From contig SCRN01000013.1 of NCBI GenBank assembly GCA_004322045.1, forward strand, positions 1-64,000: 64,000 bases of DNA, written 5' to 3'. This DNA is from Paraburkholderia sp. Lineage in GTDB: Bacteria; Pseudomonadota; Gammaproteobacteria; Burkholderiales; Burkholderiaceae. Shown one piece after another: positions 19,355-28,417 of the stretch. The notes beneath the pieces were generated by a model. The model ran no database searches. It was not told the origin of the DNA and was given only the letters and a program-made list of their open reading frames with translations. The position numbers were made by a program, and so were the translations under genes. How positions within the stretch are numbered: position 1 is the first letter of the stretch; every line of letters begins with the position of its first letter.

Positions 19355-20365
19355 TCACGTGCGCAAGTAGCCTGCTTCGCGAAACCATTGCAGCGCGTCG
19401 CGCAACCCGTCGAGATAGGGCCGAGCCCGGTAGCCGATTTCCTGCTCGGCCTTCGCCGACGTGAAATACATTTTGTTCTTCGACATCTTGAGGCCGTCGA
19501 CCGTGACGAACGGCTCGCGTTTGGTCAACTTCGCCACGCATTCGGCGCCGAATGCGAGCGGATAGAGCGGCCAGCGCGGCAAGCTGATCGAGGGCGGTTT
19601 GCGGCCTGTTTCGTTGGCGATGTCGGCGAGCATCTGCTGCAGGGGTAAATTTTCGCCGCCCAGAATATAGCGTTCGCCGATCTTGCCGCGTTCGAGCGCC
19701 AGCAAATGACCTTCGGCGACATCGTCGACGTGCACGAGATTCAGGCCCGTATCGACGAAGGCCGGGATCTTGCCGAGCGCGGCCTCGACGATGATGCGGC
19801 CGGTCGGCGTGGGGCGCACATCGCGCGGGCCGATGGGCGTAGACGGATTGACGATGACGGCGGGCAGCCGGTCGCGTTCGATCATGCGCTCGACCGCGCG
19901 CTCGGCCAGCACTTTGCTGCGCTTGTAGACGCCTATCGCCTGTTGCGCTGTGAGGGGGGCGGTTTCGTCGGCTACGCGCCCTTCGCGCGTGACTTTCAGC
20001 GTTGCGACGCTGCTCGTGTAGACGATGCGCTCGACACCCTCGGCGAGCGCGGCTCGCATGGTGGCCTCGGTGCCTTCGAGGTTCGCGCGTTCGATCTCGG
20101 AAGGATCGGGCGCCCATAGCCGATAGTCGGCAGCCACGTGACAGAGATATCGCACGCCGCGCAGCGCGGCCCGCATCGAGCGTTCGTCGCGCATATCGCC
20201 GACGACGACTTCAGCGTCGAGCGATTCGAGATTTTTGCGTGGGCTCGTCGCGCGCACGAGCACGCGCACGCGCATGCCGCGCGTGAGCGCCGCGCGTGCG
20301 ACGGCTGAGCCGACGAAGCCCGATGCGCCCGTGACGAGCACGAGATCGCGGGAAGATTCGGTCAT
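19355..20365 (-). CDS. hpnA: Hopanoid-associated sugar epimerase HpnA
   Basis: A 336-residue extended short-chain dehydrogenase. The Rossmann motif is LVTGASGFVGSAVAR, the catalytic YxxxK is in GVYKRSKVLAE, and a Ser/Thr pair lies in VYTSSVATL. The line NPSTPIGPRDVRPTPTGRII is characteristic of the HpnA (NAD-dependent, hopanoid-associated) subgroup. HpnA is involved in modifying the ribosyl-hopane side chain. It is a single gene between the hypothetical protein and the GGDEF-EAL gene. Confidence 0.93.
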   Translation of the reverse strand: MTESSRDLVLVTGASGFVGSAVARAALTRGMRVRVLVRATSPRKNLESLDAEVVVGDMRDERSMRAALRGVRYLCHVAADYRLWAPDPSEIERANLEGTEATMRAALAEGVERIVYTSSVATLKVTREGRVADETAPLTAQQAIGVYKRSKVLAERAVERMIERDRLPAVIVNPSTPIGPRDVRPTPTGRIIVEAALGKIPAFVDTGLNLVHVDDVAEGHLLALERGKIGERYILGGENLPLQQMLADIANETGRKPPSISLPRWPLYPLAFGAECVAKLTKREPFVTVDGLKMSKNKMYFTSAKAEQEIGYRARPYLDGLRDALQWFREAGYLRT

Positions 20366-20430
20366 GGTATGGCGCGTATGGATTGATTACGTCGATGCGC
20401 CGAGATTGTACTTCGTGTTGTGTCCGCGCT

Positions 20431-23400
20431 TCAGGCGTAGGTCATCGTGCCTTGGTTGAACTGCTTGATGAAAGCGTGCGCGTCGGCGGCGGGCATCGGG
20501 CGAGCGAAGCGATAGCCCTGCACGACACTGCAGCCGTGCCGGCGCAGAAACGCGAGCTGCGTTTCCGTCTCGACGCCTTCGGCCACGACGTTGAAGCCGA
20601 GCGCACGACCGAGCGAAAGAATCGCGCGCGTGATGACTTCATCCTCGCGATGCCGGCCGATGCCGGAGACGAACGACATATCGAGCTTCAGTCGCTCGGC
20701 GTGGAAGTTGCGGATGTAGGACAGGCTCGAATAACCGGTGCCGAAATCGTCGATGGCGATATCGATGTCCATCGCCCGCAACGCGCGCAGCACGTCGAGC
20801 GCGCCGATCGTCATGAGCGCGCCCTCCGTGATTTCGAGCTCGAGCAGCCGCGGCGGGAGCTGAGCACGCGTGAGCGCACGCTGCACGACGCGCAGAATAT
20901 CGGCGCGCGCAAATTGGCGCGGCGACAAATTGACCGACATGCGCAAGCCCGGCAGAGAAGCTTGCCAGACTTGCGCTTGAAAACACGCTTGCTGCATCAC
21001 CCATTCGCCGATCGGAACGATGAGGCCGTTTTCTTCCGCAATCGGAATGAAGGTCGCGGGACTCACAGGCCCGAGTTCGCTGTCGGTCCATCTCAACAGC
21101 GCCTCGACGCCGGTGACGCGATTCATATGGAGATCGACTTGTGGCTGATACTCGAGGCGCAATTCGCCGTTGGCCAACGCAGCCCGCATGCGGCGCGATA
21201 GGGCTAGACGTTCGTCGGCGCGTCGGCCCAGATCGGGTGTGAAGCGTTGCAGCGAATTGCGGCCGTTCGATTTGGCGCGATACATGGCGAGATCGGCGCG
21301 TCGCAACAGCGTCTCAGGATCGCCGCCGTCGTTGGGAAAGCAGGCGACACCGATGCTCGTTTCGACATAAAACTCCGTATCGTCGATCCACACAGGCCTC
21401 GCGAACGCTTGCGACGCACGTGCGAGCACGTCGGTGAGCCGGTCTTGTTCGCCGCTCTCGGAGATCACCATGACGAACTCGTCGCCGCCGTAGCGCGCGA
21501 CGGTGTCCGTTGCGTTCACGCAGGCGGAAAGACGCGCGCTGATTTCCTGCAGCAGGCGATCGCCGATACCGTGGCCAAGGCTGTCGTTCACATCCTTGAA
21601 GTGATCGATATCCATGAACACGACTGCAACGCGCGTCTCGTCGCGCTGGGCATCGCCGATCGCTTGAGCGAGGCGCTCGTTCAGGCGATAGCGGTTCGGG
21701 AGCGACGTGAGCGAATCGAAATTGGCCTGTTGACTCAGTAAGTCACGCGATTGGACGAGCTCGGTCACGTCGTTGACGACACTGATGTGATGCGTGACGT
21801 TGCCGTTCTCGTCACGTACCGGCGCGATGTAGATTTGATTCCAAAACAGTGTGCCGTCGCGCCGGTAATTGCGCAGCAACGTGGTGATTTCGCGCTCTTC
21901 GGCCAAGGCGCGCCGGATCGAATCGATGCCTTCCTGCTGCCGATCCTCACCCTGCAGGAACCGGAAATCCAGACCTTTCACGTCCTCTACCGAATACCCC
22001 GTAATGCGCTCGAATGCGGGGTTGGTGTATTCGATCAAGTTGCCGTCTTCTGTCACGCGCGTGATGAGAACGGCATTGACGATGGCATCGAGGGCGCGGC
22101 TGCGCAAATGCAGTGCGAGCTCGACGCCTTTGCGGTCGGTAATGTCCTCGTAGGTGGCCAAGAGACCGATGACTTCGCCATGTGCGCTGCGCAGAGGCAC
22201 CTTTGTTTTACGCAGCCACCGCCACTCGCCGCTCGCCCCGAGCGAAAACTCTTCGTAATTCGCCAGCGGCTCGCCGCTGTGAATGACTTGGCGGTCGCGT
22301 ATGCGAGCAAGCTCGGCGCCGGCGCGCCAGGGCAGATCGTCGTCCGTGGCGCCTACGATTTGCGAGGCATCGGTCAGACCCACATCGTGCGCAAACGCGC
22401 GATTGCACCCGAGGTAGCGCGATTGCGTATCTTTCCAAAAGATGCGCTGCGGCACGCTGTCGATGACGGCCTCGAGCATTTGTTTCGATTCACGCAACGC
22501 TTCCTTTGCGTTTTCTTTTTCGGTCACGTCGATGGCCACGACGAAGCACGCGCGCCGATGCGCGTAGGTCATGAAGTGATACGACGCTTCAACGGAGAAG
22601 CGCGAGCCGTCCTTGCGCACGTGCGTGCGCACGTGGGTGGAGCCGCTCGTCGTGTTGCCGGGCGATGCCAACTTAATGAAGCTTTCCATGAAATCGGCGC
22701 TGTCTTCATGCGGGCGCAACGCAGCGATCGACATGCCCGCGAGTTCGTCGCGCTCGTACCCGTACTGCCGCACCGCGGCGCCGTTGATTGCGGCGATGGT
22801 GAGCGTTTCGACATCGTAGATGAGCATCGGTAAGGGATGCTCTTCGAAGTATTCTCGAAAGCGCGCTTCGCCTTCCTCCGCCGAAATACGGGCGCGGGCG
22901 CGCTCGAGGCCGAACCGATGATTGGCGAGAAAGCCGTAGACCAGAAAGACGAAGGCCGCTGCCGCGGCGGACGCGAATGCAATGCGCTCGGAGGCGTAGC
23001 GGCGCGCCATCTTGCTTGCCTGCACGCCGGCGGACTGGTCTTGCTCGGCGTCGAGGCGGCGCAGATCGGCGCTCACTCGATGACGACTCATTTCGACAGG
23101 CACCAGCGCATCGCGTGGCAATTCGGCCGCTTGGGGTTGCACGTCGCCTACGGCTTGGGCGACGCTGCGCTGCCATTCGTGCGTAGCGGCGCGCAACGCT
23201 TCGACGTGTTCCGTCCGTTCTTGCGACGATTCGCGCTTGCGCGCCAATGCGTCGAGCGCTTGCTCCGCGCGCTCGATGCGCGAAACGGGCCATGGCGTCG
23301 CGCGTGAGGCTGGATTGGCGACCAAGCGCAAGAAATCAGCGTCTGCATCTGCGTAAATGCTTTCAAGATGCTCGACATTGTCACGAAGTTGTAACGCGCG

Positions 23401-23577
23401 CGCGAAGTGCGCATCGTCGAGTTCGCGTGCGGCGAAGATCTGGCCCGCGCCGAACGCGACGATTCCGACCGCGATCGCGCACACCGCGACGGTCAGGAGG
23501 GCAGTGCTGTTGTCGTCGAACCAGCTTTTGAGCAAGCGGGTGCGGCCGATTTTCGCCCCATGATCCTGTAGCGCCAC
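20431..23577 (-). CDS. Membrane PAS-GGDEF-EAL protein (cyclic-di-GMP turnover)
   Basis: A 1048-residue signalling protein. Two membrane helices (near residues 20-45 and 205-225) frame a helical periplasmic sensor region. Three PAS segments follow between about 250 and 625 (EEHPLPMLIYDVETLTIAAI, then DSVPQRIFWKDTQSRYLG, then NAVLITRVTEDGNLIEYTNP, each ending in a PAC-like stretch). The GGDEF domain keeps RYGGDEF (about residue 696) and the EAL domain keeps VEALLRW (about 825) and DDFGTGYSS, so both synthase and phosphodiesterase may be active. I choose a GTG start at 23577 because GAGAGGAG lies seven bases upstream; an ATG 14 codons earlier lacks a site. Transcribed alone. Confidence 0.93.
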   Translation of the reverse strand: MALQDHGAKIGRTRLLKSWFDDNSTALLTVAVCAIAVGIVAFGAGQIFAARELDDAHFARALQLRDNVEHLESIYADADADFLRLVANPASRATPWPVSRIERAEQALDALARKRESSQERTEHVEALRAATHEWQRSVAQAVGDVQPQAAELPRDALVPVEMSRHRVSADLRRLDAEQDQSAGVQASKMARRYASERIAFASAAAAAFVFLVYGFLANHRFGLERARARISAEEGEARFREYFEEHPLPMLIYDVETLTIAAINGAAVRQYGYERDELAGMSIAALRPHEDSADFMESFIKLASPGNTTSGSTHVRTHVRKDGSRFSVEASYHFMTYAHRRACFVVAIDVTEKENAKEALRESKQMLEAVIDSVPQRIFWKDTQSRYLGCNRAFAHDVGLTDASQIVGATDDDLPWRAGAELARIRDRQVIHSGEPLANYEEFSLGASGEWRWLRKTKVPLRSAHGEVIGLLATYEDITDRKGVELALHLRSRALDAIVNAVLITRVTEDGNLIEYTNPAFERITGYSVEDVKGLDFRFLQGEDRQQEGIDSIRRALAEEREITTLLRNYRRDGTLFWNQIYIAPVRDENGNVTHHISVVNDVTELVQSRDLLSQQANFDSLTSLPNRYRLNERLAQAIGDAQRDETRVAVVFMDIDHFKDVNDSLGHGIGDRLLQEISARLSACVNATDTVARYGGDEFVMVISESGEQDRLTDVLARASQAFARPVWIDDTEFYVETSIGVACFPNDGGDPETLLRRADLAMYRAKSNGRNSLQRFTPDLGRRADERLALSRRMRAALANGELRLEYQPQVDLHMNRVTGVEALLRWTDSELGPVSPATFIPIAEENGLIVPIGEWVMQQACFQAQVWQASLPGLRMSVNLSPRQFARADILRVVQRALTRAQLPPRLLELEITEGALMTIGALDVLRALRAMDIDIAIDDFGTGYSSLSYIRNFHAERLKLDMSFVSGIGRHREDEVITRAILSLGRALGFNVVAEGVETETQLAFLRRHGCSVVQGYRFARPMPAADAHAFIKQFNQGTMTYA

Positions 23578-23743
23578 CTTGAGTCTCCTCTCACCAATTG
23601 ACCTGTCGCGCATAGGCAATCAATGCATTTAACGACCGGCAAGCGATTTTTCTTTAGCGCTGATTGCAGCGATGGCTTTCAAAGGCTTTCCGGCACGGCG
23701 ATTACAATGCGGCGTTGGTTAAATGGATGCTGGAGAGCGGGTG

Positions 23744-24040
23744 ATGGAAGGACCGGATTTGGACCAGAAGGTCGAGACGTACTATGTGCGCGTGCGCGGC
23801 GTCGTGCAAGGGGTGGGTTTTAGGCATGCGACCCTAAGACAAGCGCATGCGCTCGGCATCACCGGTTGGGTAGCCAATGTGGCCGACGGCTCTGTCGAAG
23901 CGATGTTGCAGGGCACGGCCAATCAAATCGACCGGATGCTCGAATGGATGCGGCGCGGGCCGCCTTCAGCGCGTGTGACGGAGTGTGTCAGCGAGGAACG
24001 CAAGGTCGATAAACGGTTTGCGCGTTTCGAACAGCATTGA
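23744..24040 (+). CDS. acyP: Acylphosphatase
   Basis: A 98-residue protein with the full acylphosphatase pattern: YYVRVRGVVQGVGFRHATL holds the phosphate-binding loop and catalytic Arg, and GITGWVANVADGSVEAMLQG holds the catalytic Asn. The enzyme hydrolyses acyl phosphates. ATG at 23744 has GGAG eight bases upstream (23732-23735); an in-frame ATG at 23723 would add seven residues. It is divergent from the GGDEF-EAL gene. Confidence 0.95.
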   Translation: MEGPDLDQKVETYYVRVRGVVQGVGFRHATLRQAHALGITGWVANVADGSVEAMLQGTANQIDRMLEWMRRGPPSARVTECVSEERKVDKRFARFEQH

Positions 24041-24117
24041 GAAATCCCACAATTTGAGTTCTGTACGAGCTGCGCTAACGAACCCGCTCGTTCGGCGCTG
24101 AACTGCTGCGTAAGAAA

Positions 24118-25029
24118 ATGAAACGACAGGAAACGGGGCGTGGCATCGCACTATCGGTGGTGGCGACGACGTTATTCGCGCTTTTGTCGGTGTATACCCG
24201 GGCGCTGCACCCGCTCGACGGGCTCGATATTTTCGCGTGGCGGATAGTATGGACCGTGCCGGGGGCGTTATTGCTGGTTGCGCTGCGAGGGCGCGGGGCG
24301 CAAATGCTGCAGCTTATGTGCGCTGCTGTGCGCGAACCGTTACGCGGGTTGATGTTGTTGCTCGCGAGCGGCTTGCTCGGCGCTCAGCTTTGGCTGTTCA
24401 TGTGGGCGCCGCTGCACGGGCGCATGCTCGAGGTGTCGCTGGGTTATTTTCTGCTGCCGCTGACGATGGTGCTGGTAGGGCGCTTCTATTACCGCGAGCG
24501 CCTCGTGCCGTTGCAGTGGCTGGCGGTAGCCTGTGCTGCCGTGGGCGTGGCGCACGAATTGTGGGTCACGCATGCGTTTTCATGGCCGACGCTGGTGGTG
24601 GCCATCGGCTATCCGCCTTACTTCGTGCTGCGTCGCAAGTTGGGCGGCGACTCGCTGGTGACGTTCGCCGTGGAAGTGCTGCTGTTGCTGCCTGCGGCCG
24701 TCCCCGTCATCGCGATGAGCGCCGGCGCACAAGCGGCATTGCAACGGCCGCTTTTGTGGGCGCTGCTGTTGCCGGGGCTGGGTGTGTTGAGCACGATTGC
24801 GCTTGCCAGCTATCTGAAGGCGAGCCGTATGTTGCCGATGGCGTTGTTCGGGATTTTGGGCTATGTCGAGCCCGTCTTGCTCGTTTTGTTTTCGGTGGCG
24901 TTCTTGGGTGAATCCTTATCGGCGCAACAGCTCGGCACCTATGTACCTATTTGGATGGCTGTCGTGGTGACGGCCGTGCATAGCGTGCTTCTATTGCGCA
25001 TGCGCGACGGCGTTTCTCAGATCGGTTGA
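24118..25029 (+). CDS. rarD: EamA/RarD-type drug-metabolite permease
   Basis: A 303-residue inner-membrane protein with about ten hydrophobic segments in two EamA halves. The N-terminal GIALSVVATTLFALLSVYTR, the FAWRIVWTVPGAL segment and the C-terminal ILGYVEPVLLVLFSVAFLGE match RarD-like transporters (chloramphenicol-sensitive protein group). Substrate is unknown. It lies 77 bp after acyP, possibly in the same transcript, and its end overlaps the convergent DUF962 gene by 13 bp. Confidence 0.85.
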   Translation: MKRQETGRGIALSVVATTLFALLSVYTRALHPLDGLDIFAWRIVWTVPGALLLVALRGRGAQMLQLMCAAVREPLRGLMLLLASGLLGAQLWLFMWAPLHGRMLEVSLGYFLLPLTMVLVGRFYYRERLVPLQWLAVACAAVGVAHELWVTHAFSWPTLVVAIGYPPYFVLRRKLGGDSLVTFAVEVLLLLPAAVPVIAMSAGAQAALQRPLLWALLLPGLGVLSTIALASYLKASRMLPMALFGILGYVEPVLLVLFSVAFLGESLSAQQLGTYVPIWMAVVVTAVHSVLLLRMRDGVSQIG

Positions 25030-25556
25030 TGTCGATTGTGCTGGCCTTCGAGCAGTGCGTTGGCTTTTCGATCGACGGAATCGCGCAGCGCGCTGCGCCA
25101 GCCGAAACCGAACAGGATTTCGGCTAGGACGAATAACGGACCGATGAGAAGGCCGATCAGATCGTCGGCGAAGGCGGGCTTGCGATGTTCATACGCGACG
25201 TGTCCCACGAATTGGAAAACCCAGCCGACGATGAATAGACTGGCGCCGCTGCCCGCCCAGACAACCGTCGATGCTTGGGCGAGCATGGCGCCGACTATTA
25301 GACAGACGGCCGAGATCAATGCCATGAGAAACCCGAGCGCCGCATCGAGCACGATGTAATAGACCGTCGCGCACAAGAAGAGGACCAGTGCTGGCGAGAG
25401 GCCGAACGGCAACGCCGCTACATGCCATTGGGGCCGGCTGAGCAAAATGGCCAACGCGAGCACGATCATCGGAATGCCGACGAAGTGGGTGACGATGTTG
25501 CGTCGATCGCGATGGTAGGACGCGTACTGCGCGAGTTGGTCGGTTAGCGTCTTCAT
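25017..25556 (-). CDS. DUF962/Mpo1-family membrane protein
   Basis: A 179-residue protein with four to five membrane helices. The conserved N-terminal His motif of DUF962 is visible (QYASYHRDRRNIVTHFVGIP), and the second His motif appears as WVFQFVGHVAYEHRKPA with DLIGLLIGPLFVLAEILF near the end. Yeast Mpo1 of this family is an Fe(II)-dependent dioxygenase that shortens 2-hydroxy fatty acids; bacterial members are largely uncharacterised. Convergent with the rarD-like gene. Confidence 0.88.
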   Translation of the reverse strand: MKTLTDQLAQYASYHRDRRNIVTHFVGIPMIVLALAILLSRPQWHVAALPFGLSPALVLFLCATVYYIVLDAALGFLMALISAVCLIVGAMLAQASTVVWAGSGASLFIVGWVFQFVGHVAYEHRKPAFADDLIGLLIGPLFVLAEILFGFGWRSALRDSVDRKANALLEGQHNRHQPI

Positions 25557-25965
25557 ATATGAGCTGTGCCTTCGTCGATGCGAACTGCTGCGAATCTGCG
25601 AAACATCGCATGGGCGAGGCGGATCTTCAAGCGATTGAATGTTTCATTCGCATAAAAGGTGGGGGGCGGCGGCCGTCCGGTGCTTTCGTTAGTCGGTTGC
25701 CGTGGCGCGACCGCCTGGGTTTTGCAGCCACGTCTGTGCGACATACTCGCCAATTGACGTTGGCTCCCGTGTAAAACGCGAGCGACGAGTCCTTTCGTCA
25801 CGGCTAATTGAATGCATCGCCGGTAAATCGGTAAAAAGGCTGCCTCCTCCGCCTTGAATTGGGCGACAACACCGGACACTCACGGAGCACGTTCCACGTG
25901 CTCGTGTTCAGCTTCGCGACTTTGGTGCAGGGTAGGATGCCGGAGAGACGATGTTGGCTCCCGGC
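25557..25965. other. Non-coding stretch, no confident gene
   Basis: 409 bp with only short weak open frames of no recognisable character. It contains a perfect 7-bp stem with 5-base loop (GAGCACG 25885-25891, CGTGCTC 25897-25903) downstream of the minus-strand gene ending at 25966; without a T-tract it is only a weak terminator candidate. Confidence 0.4.
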
Positions 25966-26457
25966 TCAACCCTCGGTGTGGGTGTCCCGGATTGCTTCAG
26001 CTTTCTGGGCCAGCAGACTGGCGCTGTTGGTCTGGCGGGTCATCTCAAGCAGCGCTTGCAGTCCAGCAACACCCTCGGTCTTCGCGACCCCGGTCACAAG
26101 GTCGCGGATGTCGCCAATAGGGCTGCTAAGCTTAATGATTGGCCACACCTGCGCGACCTTGCTCAACACTTCATGGGTACCCATGGCGTCCATCTGAGCC
26201 TGCGAGAAGCCGAAACCCGAGAGGCGCTGGCTCACCGAATCGAGCTGATCGTACGGAATGGGTGCATCGTCGGGGGCTCGAAATGACGCTTTCAGAGACG
26301 CACCGGGCGCCGGCTCTCCGCCAAGCCGCGCTATTACCGAACCAGGGCCGGTTCGCCGTGTTGGCTGGGGCTGCTGCGTAGCTTCCTCTGAAGCGGGGTT
26401 GGTCCGCGTCCAATCCGTGCGCTGCCCTTGGTTGGGGAGTGGCACACCGTCCATCAT
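25966..26457 (-). CDS. Hypothetical protein
   Basis: A 163-residue soluble protein that I do not recognise. The N-terminal ~70 residues are polar, Pro/Gln/Thr-rich and probably disordered, as in secreted effectors; the rest is helical (YDQLDSVSQRLSGFGFSQAQ, then VLSKVAQVWPIIKLSS). The ATG is supported by GGAAGGGAC upstream. It lies about 180 bp downstream of the nuclease/small-protein operon on the same strand and could be co-transcribed. No signal peptide. Confidence 0.6.
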   Translation of the reverse strand: MMDGVPLPNQGQRTDWTRTNPASEEATQQPQPTRRTGPGSVIARLGGEPAPGASLKASFRAPDDAPIPYDQLDSVSQRLSGFGFSQAQMDAMGTHEVLSKVAQVWPIIKLSSPIGDIRDLVTGVAKTEGVAGLQALLEMTRQTNSASLLAQKAEAIRDTHTEG

Positions 26458-26638
26458 TTAAGTCCCTTCCGTGGTGGTTGGCGAAAACAATGCGGAATCT
26501 ACACCACCCGCGGCGGAGCCTTCAGGCCCGGATGCGAAGCAAGCGTGCGAAATACGCACACGATCTTGCGGTCTGTACCGAGGAGAATCGACCTTCGAGC
26601 GAGGCCGAACAATGCCGGCCTCCCCGCACCATCACCCC

Positions 26639-26905
26639 TCAAACAAACGGATTCCCCACGCTCCCTGTAGCCTCCGGCGGTTCCTCCTTCGCTACATCCG
26701 GCAACGCCTTCTCCCGCTCGAGGGCGGCAACGATCGCGTCCACGGCCTGCTTCAGCGCGCGCGCCGCTTTCAACCCCCGCTTATCCTTTCCGATCCTGAG
26801 CGACCCCGCAAGAGAAACGCTCGTCGTCCCGTTGGAAACCGTCAGCGCATCGCCTTCGATACTGAGCATTTCGTCGTCGTTTGCAAATGCATGAAAGTCA
26901 GACAC
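26639..26905 (-). CDS. Small hypothetical protein translationally coupled to the nuclease
   Basis: An 88-residue acidic protein starting at GTG 26905, with GGAGG eight bases upstream inside the end of the nuclease gene (overlap 8 bp). An N-terminal beta-rich segment (MLSIEGDALTVSNGTTSVSL) leads to a Lys/Ala helix (GLKAARALKQAVDAIVAALE) and a disordered tail. Not recognised. Tight coupling to a secreted nuclease makes a nuclease-related role, for example inhibitor or partner, a fair guess but no more. Confidence 0.65.
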   Translation of the reverse strand: MSDFHAFANDDEMLSIEGDALTVSNGTTSVSLAGSLRIGKDKRGLKAARALKQAVDAIVAALEREKALPDVAKEEPPEATGSVGNPFV

Positions 26906-27647
26906 CTTTGAGTCCTCCGATTCGTTGATCCTTCAGCGCTTCCGGAATCCCAGGAAGGCGCATGCCGCTCATCCCTTCGAGTTCGTGCACGGTCTTCATC
27001 TCGTAGCGATTAGTCGCCACATTATCGACAACGATCGCAAACGCTTCCTTCGCCGCAGGCACATATACCACCTTGAACAATTGCGTAGGCACCAAAACAC
27101 GCGTCGCGCCGATCGTGCGCAGCGTTTGTCCAGCGAAGAGCGGACCCGTCAAAACATAAGCCTCACCGTAACGAACGGCAATCTTGCGAACAGCCGTTTC
27201 GATATGCGCCCACAAGTGCTGATTGTTGTCCCGATCCTGCGGGACGATGTTCGCAAGCGTAAACGACTGAGCCATGGCCTCGCCGTTCCAGCGGTCGCCG
27301 GCTGGGCTCATGTGGCCGCGATCGAAACCGCTGCGCTTGTAGTCGGCCAATGTCGCACCTTCTCCCGGCGGCAGCGCCGGATCTTCGAAGAACTTGTTAG
27401 TGCGCACCTGCTCGCGGGCCTCCCCTAAGTGCTCGCGTGTCAAATGCTCGGCCGACCAAAGCGGCCCATGCGTCAAACCGGAATGCAACACGGCGAAATC
27501 GGAGTAGCAGAGCAGGCGCGTTTTCGGCGCCAGCTTGGCGTTGGCAAGAACCGGGAATTGCCCATTCGGGGCGAATTGCGGGCATGCGGGCGCGGCAACG
27601 GCGTGCGCGCTTAGCGCGATTAACAGCGTGGCAAGCAACTGCTTCAT
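26898..27647 (-). CDS. Secreted DNA/RNA non-specific endonuclease (ββα-metal, NUC family)
   Basis: A 249-residue nuclease with a signal peptide (MKQLLATLLIALSAHAVAA). The catalytic DRGH motif is intact (GFDRGHMSPAGDRWN), followed by the metal-binding Asn region (NIVPQDRDNNQHLWAHIE) and YVLTGPLF, as in Serratia/EndA-type enzymes. It should be exported and act on nucleic acids in the periplasm or outside. Start at 27647 gives the cleanest signal peptide; ATG 27668 is an alternative. A TATACT hexamer (minus strand, just upstream at about 27695) is a plausible -10. The next gene overlaps its 3' end. Confidence 0.92.
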   Translation of the reverse strand: MKQLLATLLIALSAHAVAAPACPQFAPNGQFPVLANAKLAPKTRLLCYSDFAVLHSGLTHGPLWSAEHLTREHLGEAREQVRTNKFFEDPALPPGEGATLADYKRSGFDRGHMSPAGDRWNGEAMAQSFTLANIVPQDRDNNQHLWAHIETAVRKIAVRYGEAYVLTGPLFAGQTLRTIGATRVLVPTQLFKVVYVPAAKEAFAIVVDNVATNRYEMKTVHELEGMSGMRLPGIPEALKDQRIGGLKGV

Positions 27648-28417
27648 GGGAGCAAAGTGTTCTTTCATGTTCAAGGGTTCAGCGGGACGCAAGTATAGCG
27701 GCGCGCGCTCCGAGGCAGAACAGCGCGGGCCGTCATGCCCGCCGGAAAACGCTGGTTCTACCTGCGGGCCGATCAATCCGAGCGAGCCCAAATCCTCGCC
27801 GGTACGGCGCTCGTGAGCATCCTCCTCCGTCAGAGGAAGGGCCATTCCCACGGGCTATCGCGCGACGCGCGCCTGATCACGCCTGTGCCTGCATGCGCCG
27901 AGGTGACGATGAACAATTCGAACCCGCCGCTCGAGTTATCGCTTAGCTAACGGCGCGCCTCACATCAATTAAGAGGAGAAAGAAACAAGAAAGGAAAATG
28001 AAATAATGGTGGTTAACAAAGTTAGATGACCCACTCTAAAACGCAATGCGTAGGTTGCTAGTTTCACCTAACTATCTGCGGCCAACTACGGATCATGCAT
28101 ACCGATGGTGCGGGTTGCAATGCCTCGGTTTGGGTTGCGATGTGGTTGCTATACAGAACGGTATTGTCGGCTTGTGCATGCCACACGAACCGGCTGTCGA
28201 CCCGTTGCAAAAGGCGTCAGATAACTTCGACAGGAGCCGAATCGTGGTTGCACCTTTGACAGGATCGCATCGCCTTTCTTCAAAACGGCCTGCTGGCCGA
28301 TGAAAAAGCGCCGTCGTCTCGTTGGCACCCAATCGGTGCATTGTGGAAACAATTGGGATCAGGTAAACCTAATTTAGCTGTATCAAACAATTTTTGACGA
28401 CCGGTTTCTGGCCTGCT
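27648..28417. other. Long non-coding stretch between the nuclease and the XRE-cupin gene
   Basis: 770 bp without a recognisable gene. The left part holds the nuclease promoter. Around 27968-28030 there is a purine-rich, AT-rich tract (AAGAGGAGAAAGAAAC...) unlike the neighbourhood, and 28050-28390 is of lower GC with several weak short frames on both strands. It may be decayed sequence, but no identifiable remnant was found. Confidence 0.4.

Noticed and set aside
25553-25879. 108-codon minus-strand frame
   Set aside because: No ribosome binding site, no recognisable motif, overlaps the DUF962 start region.
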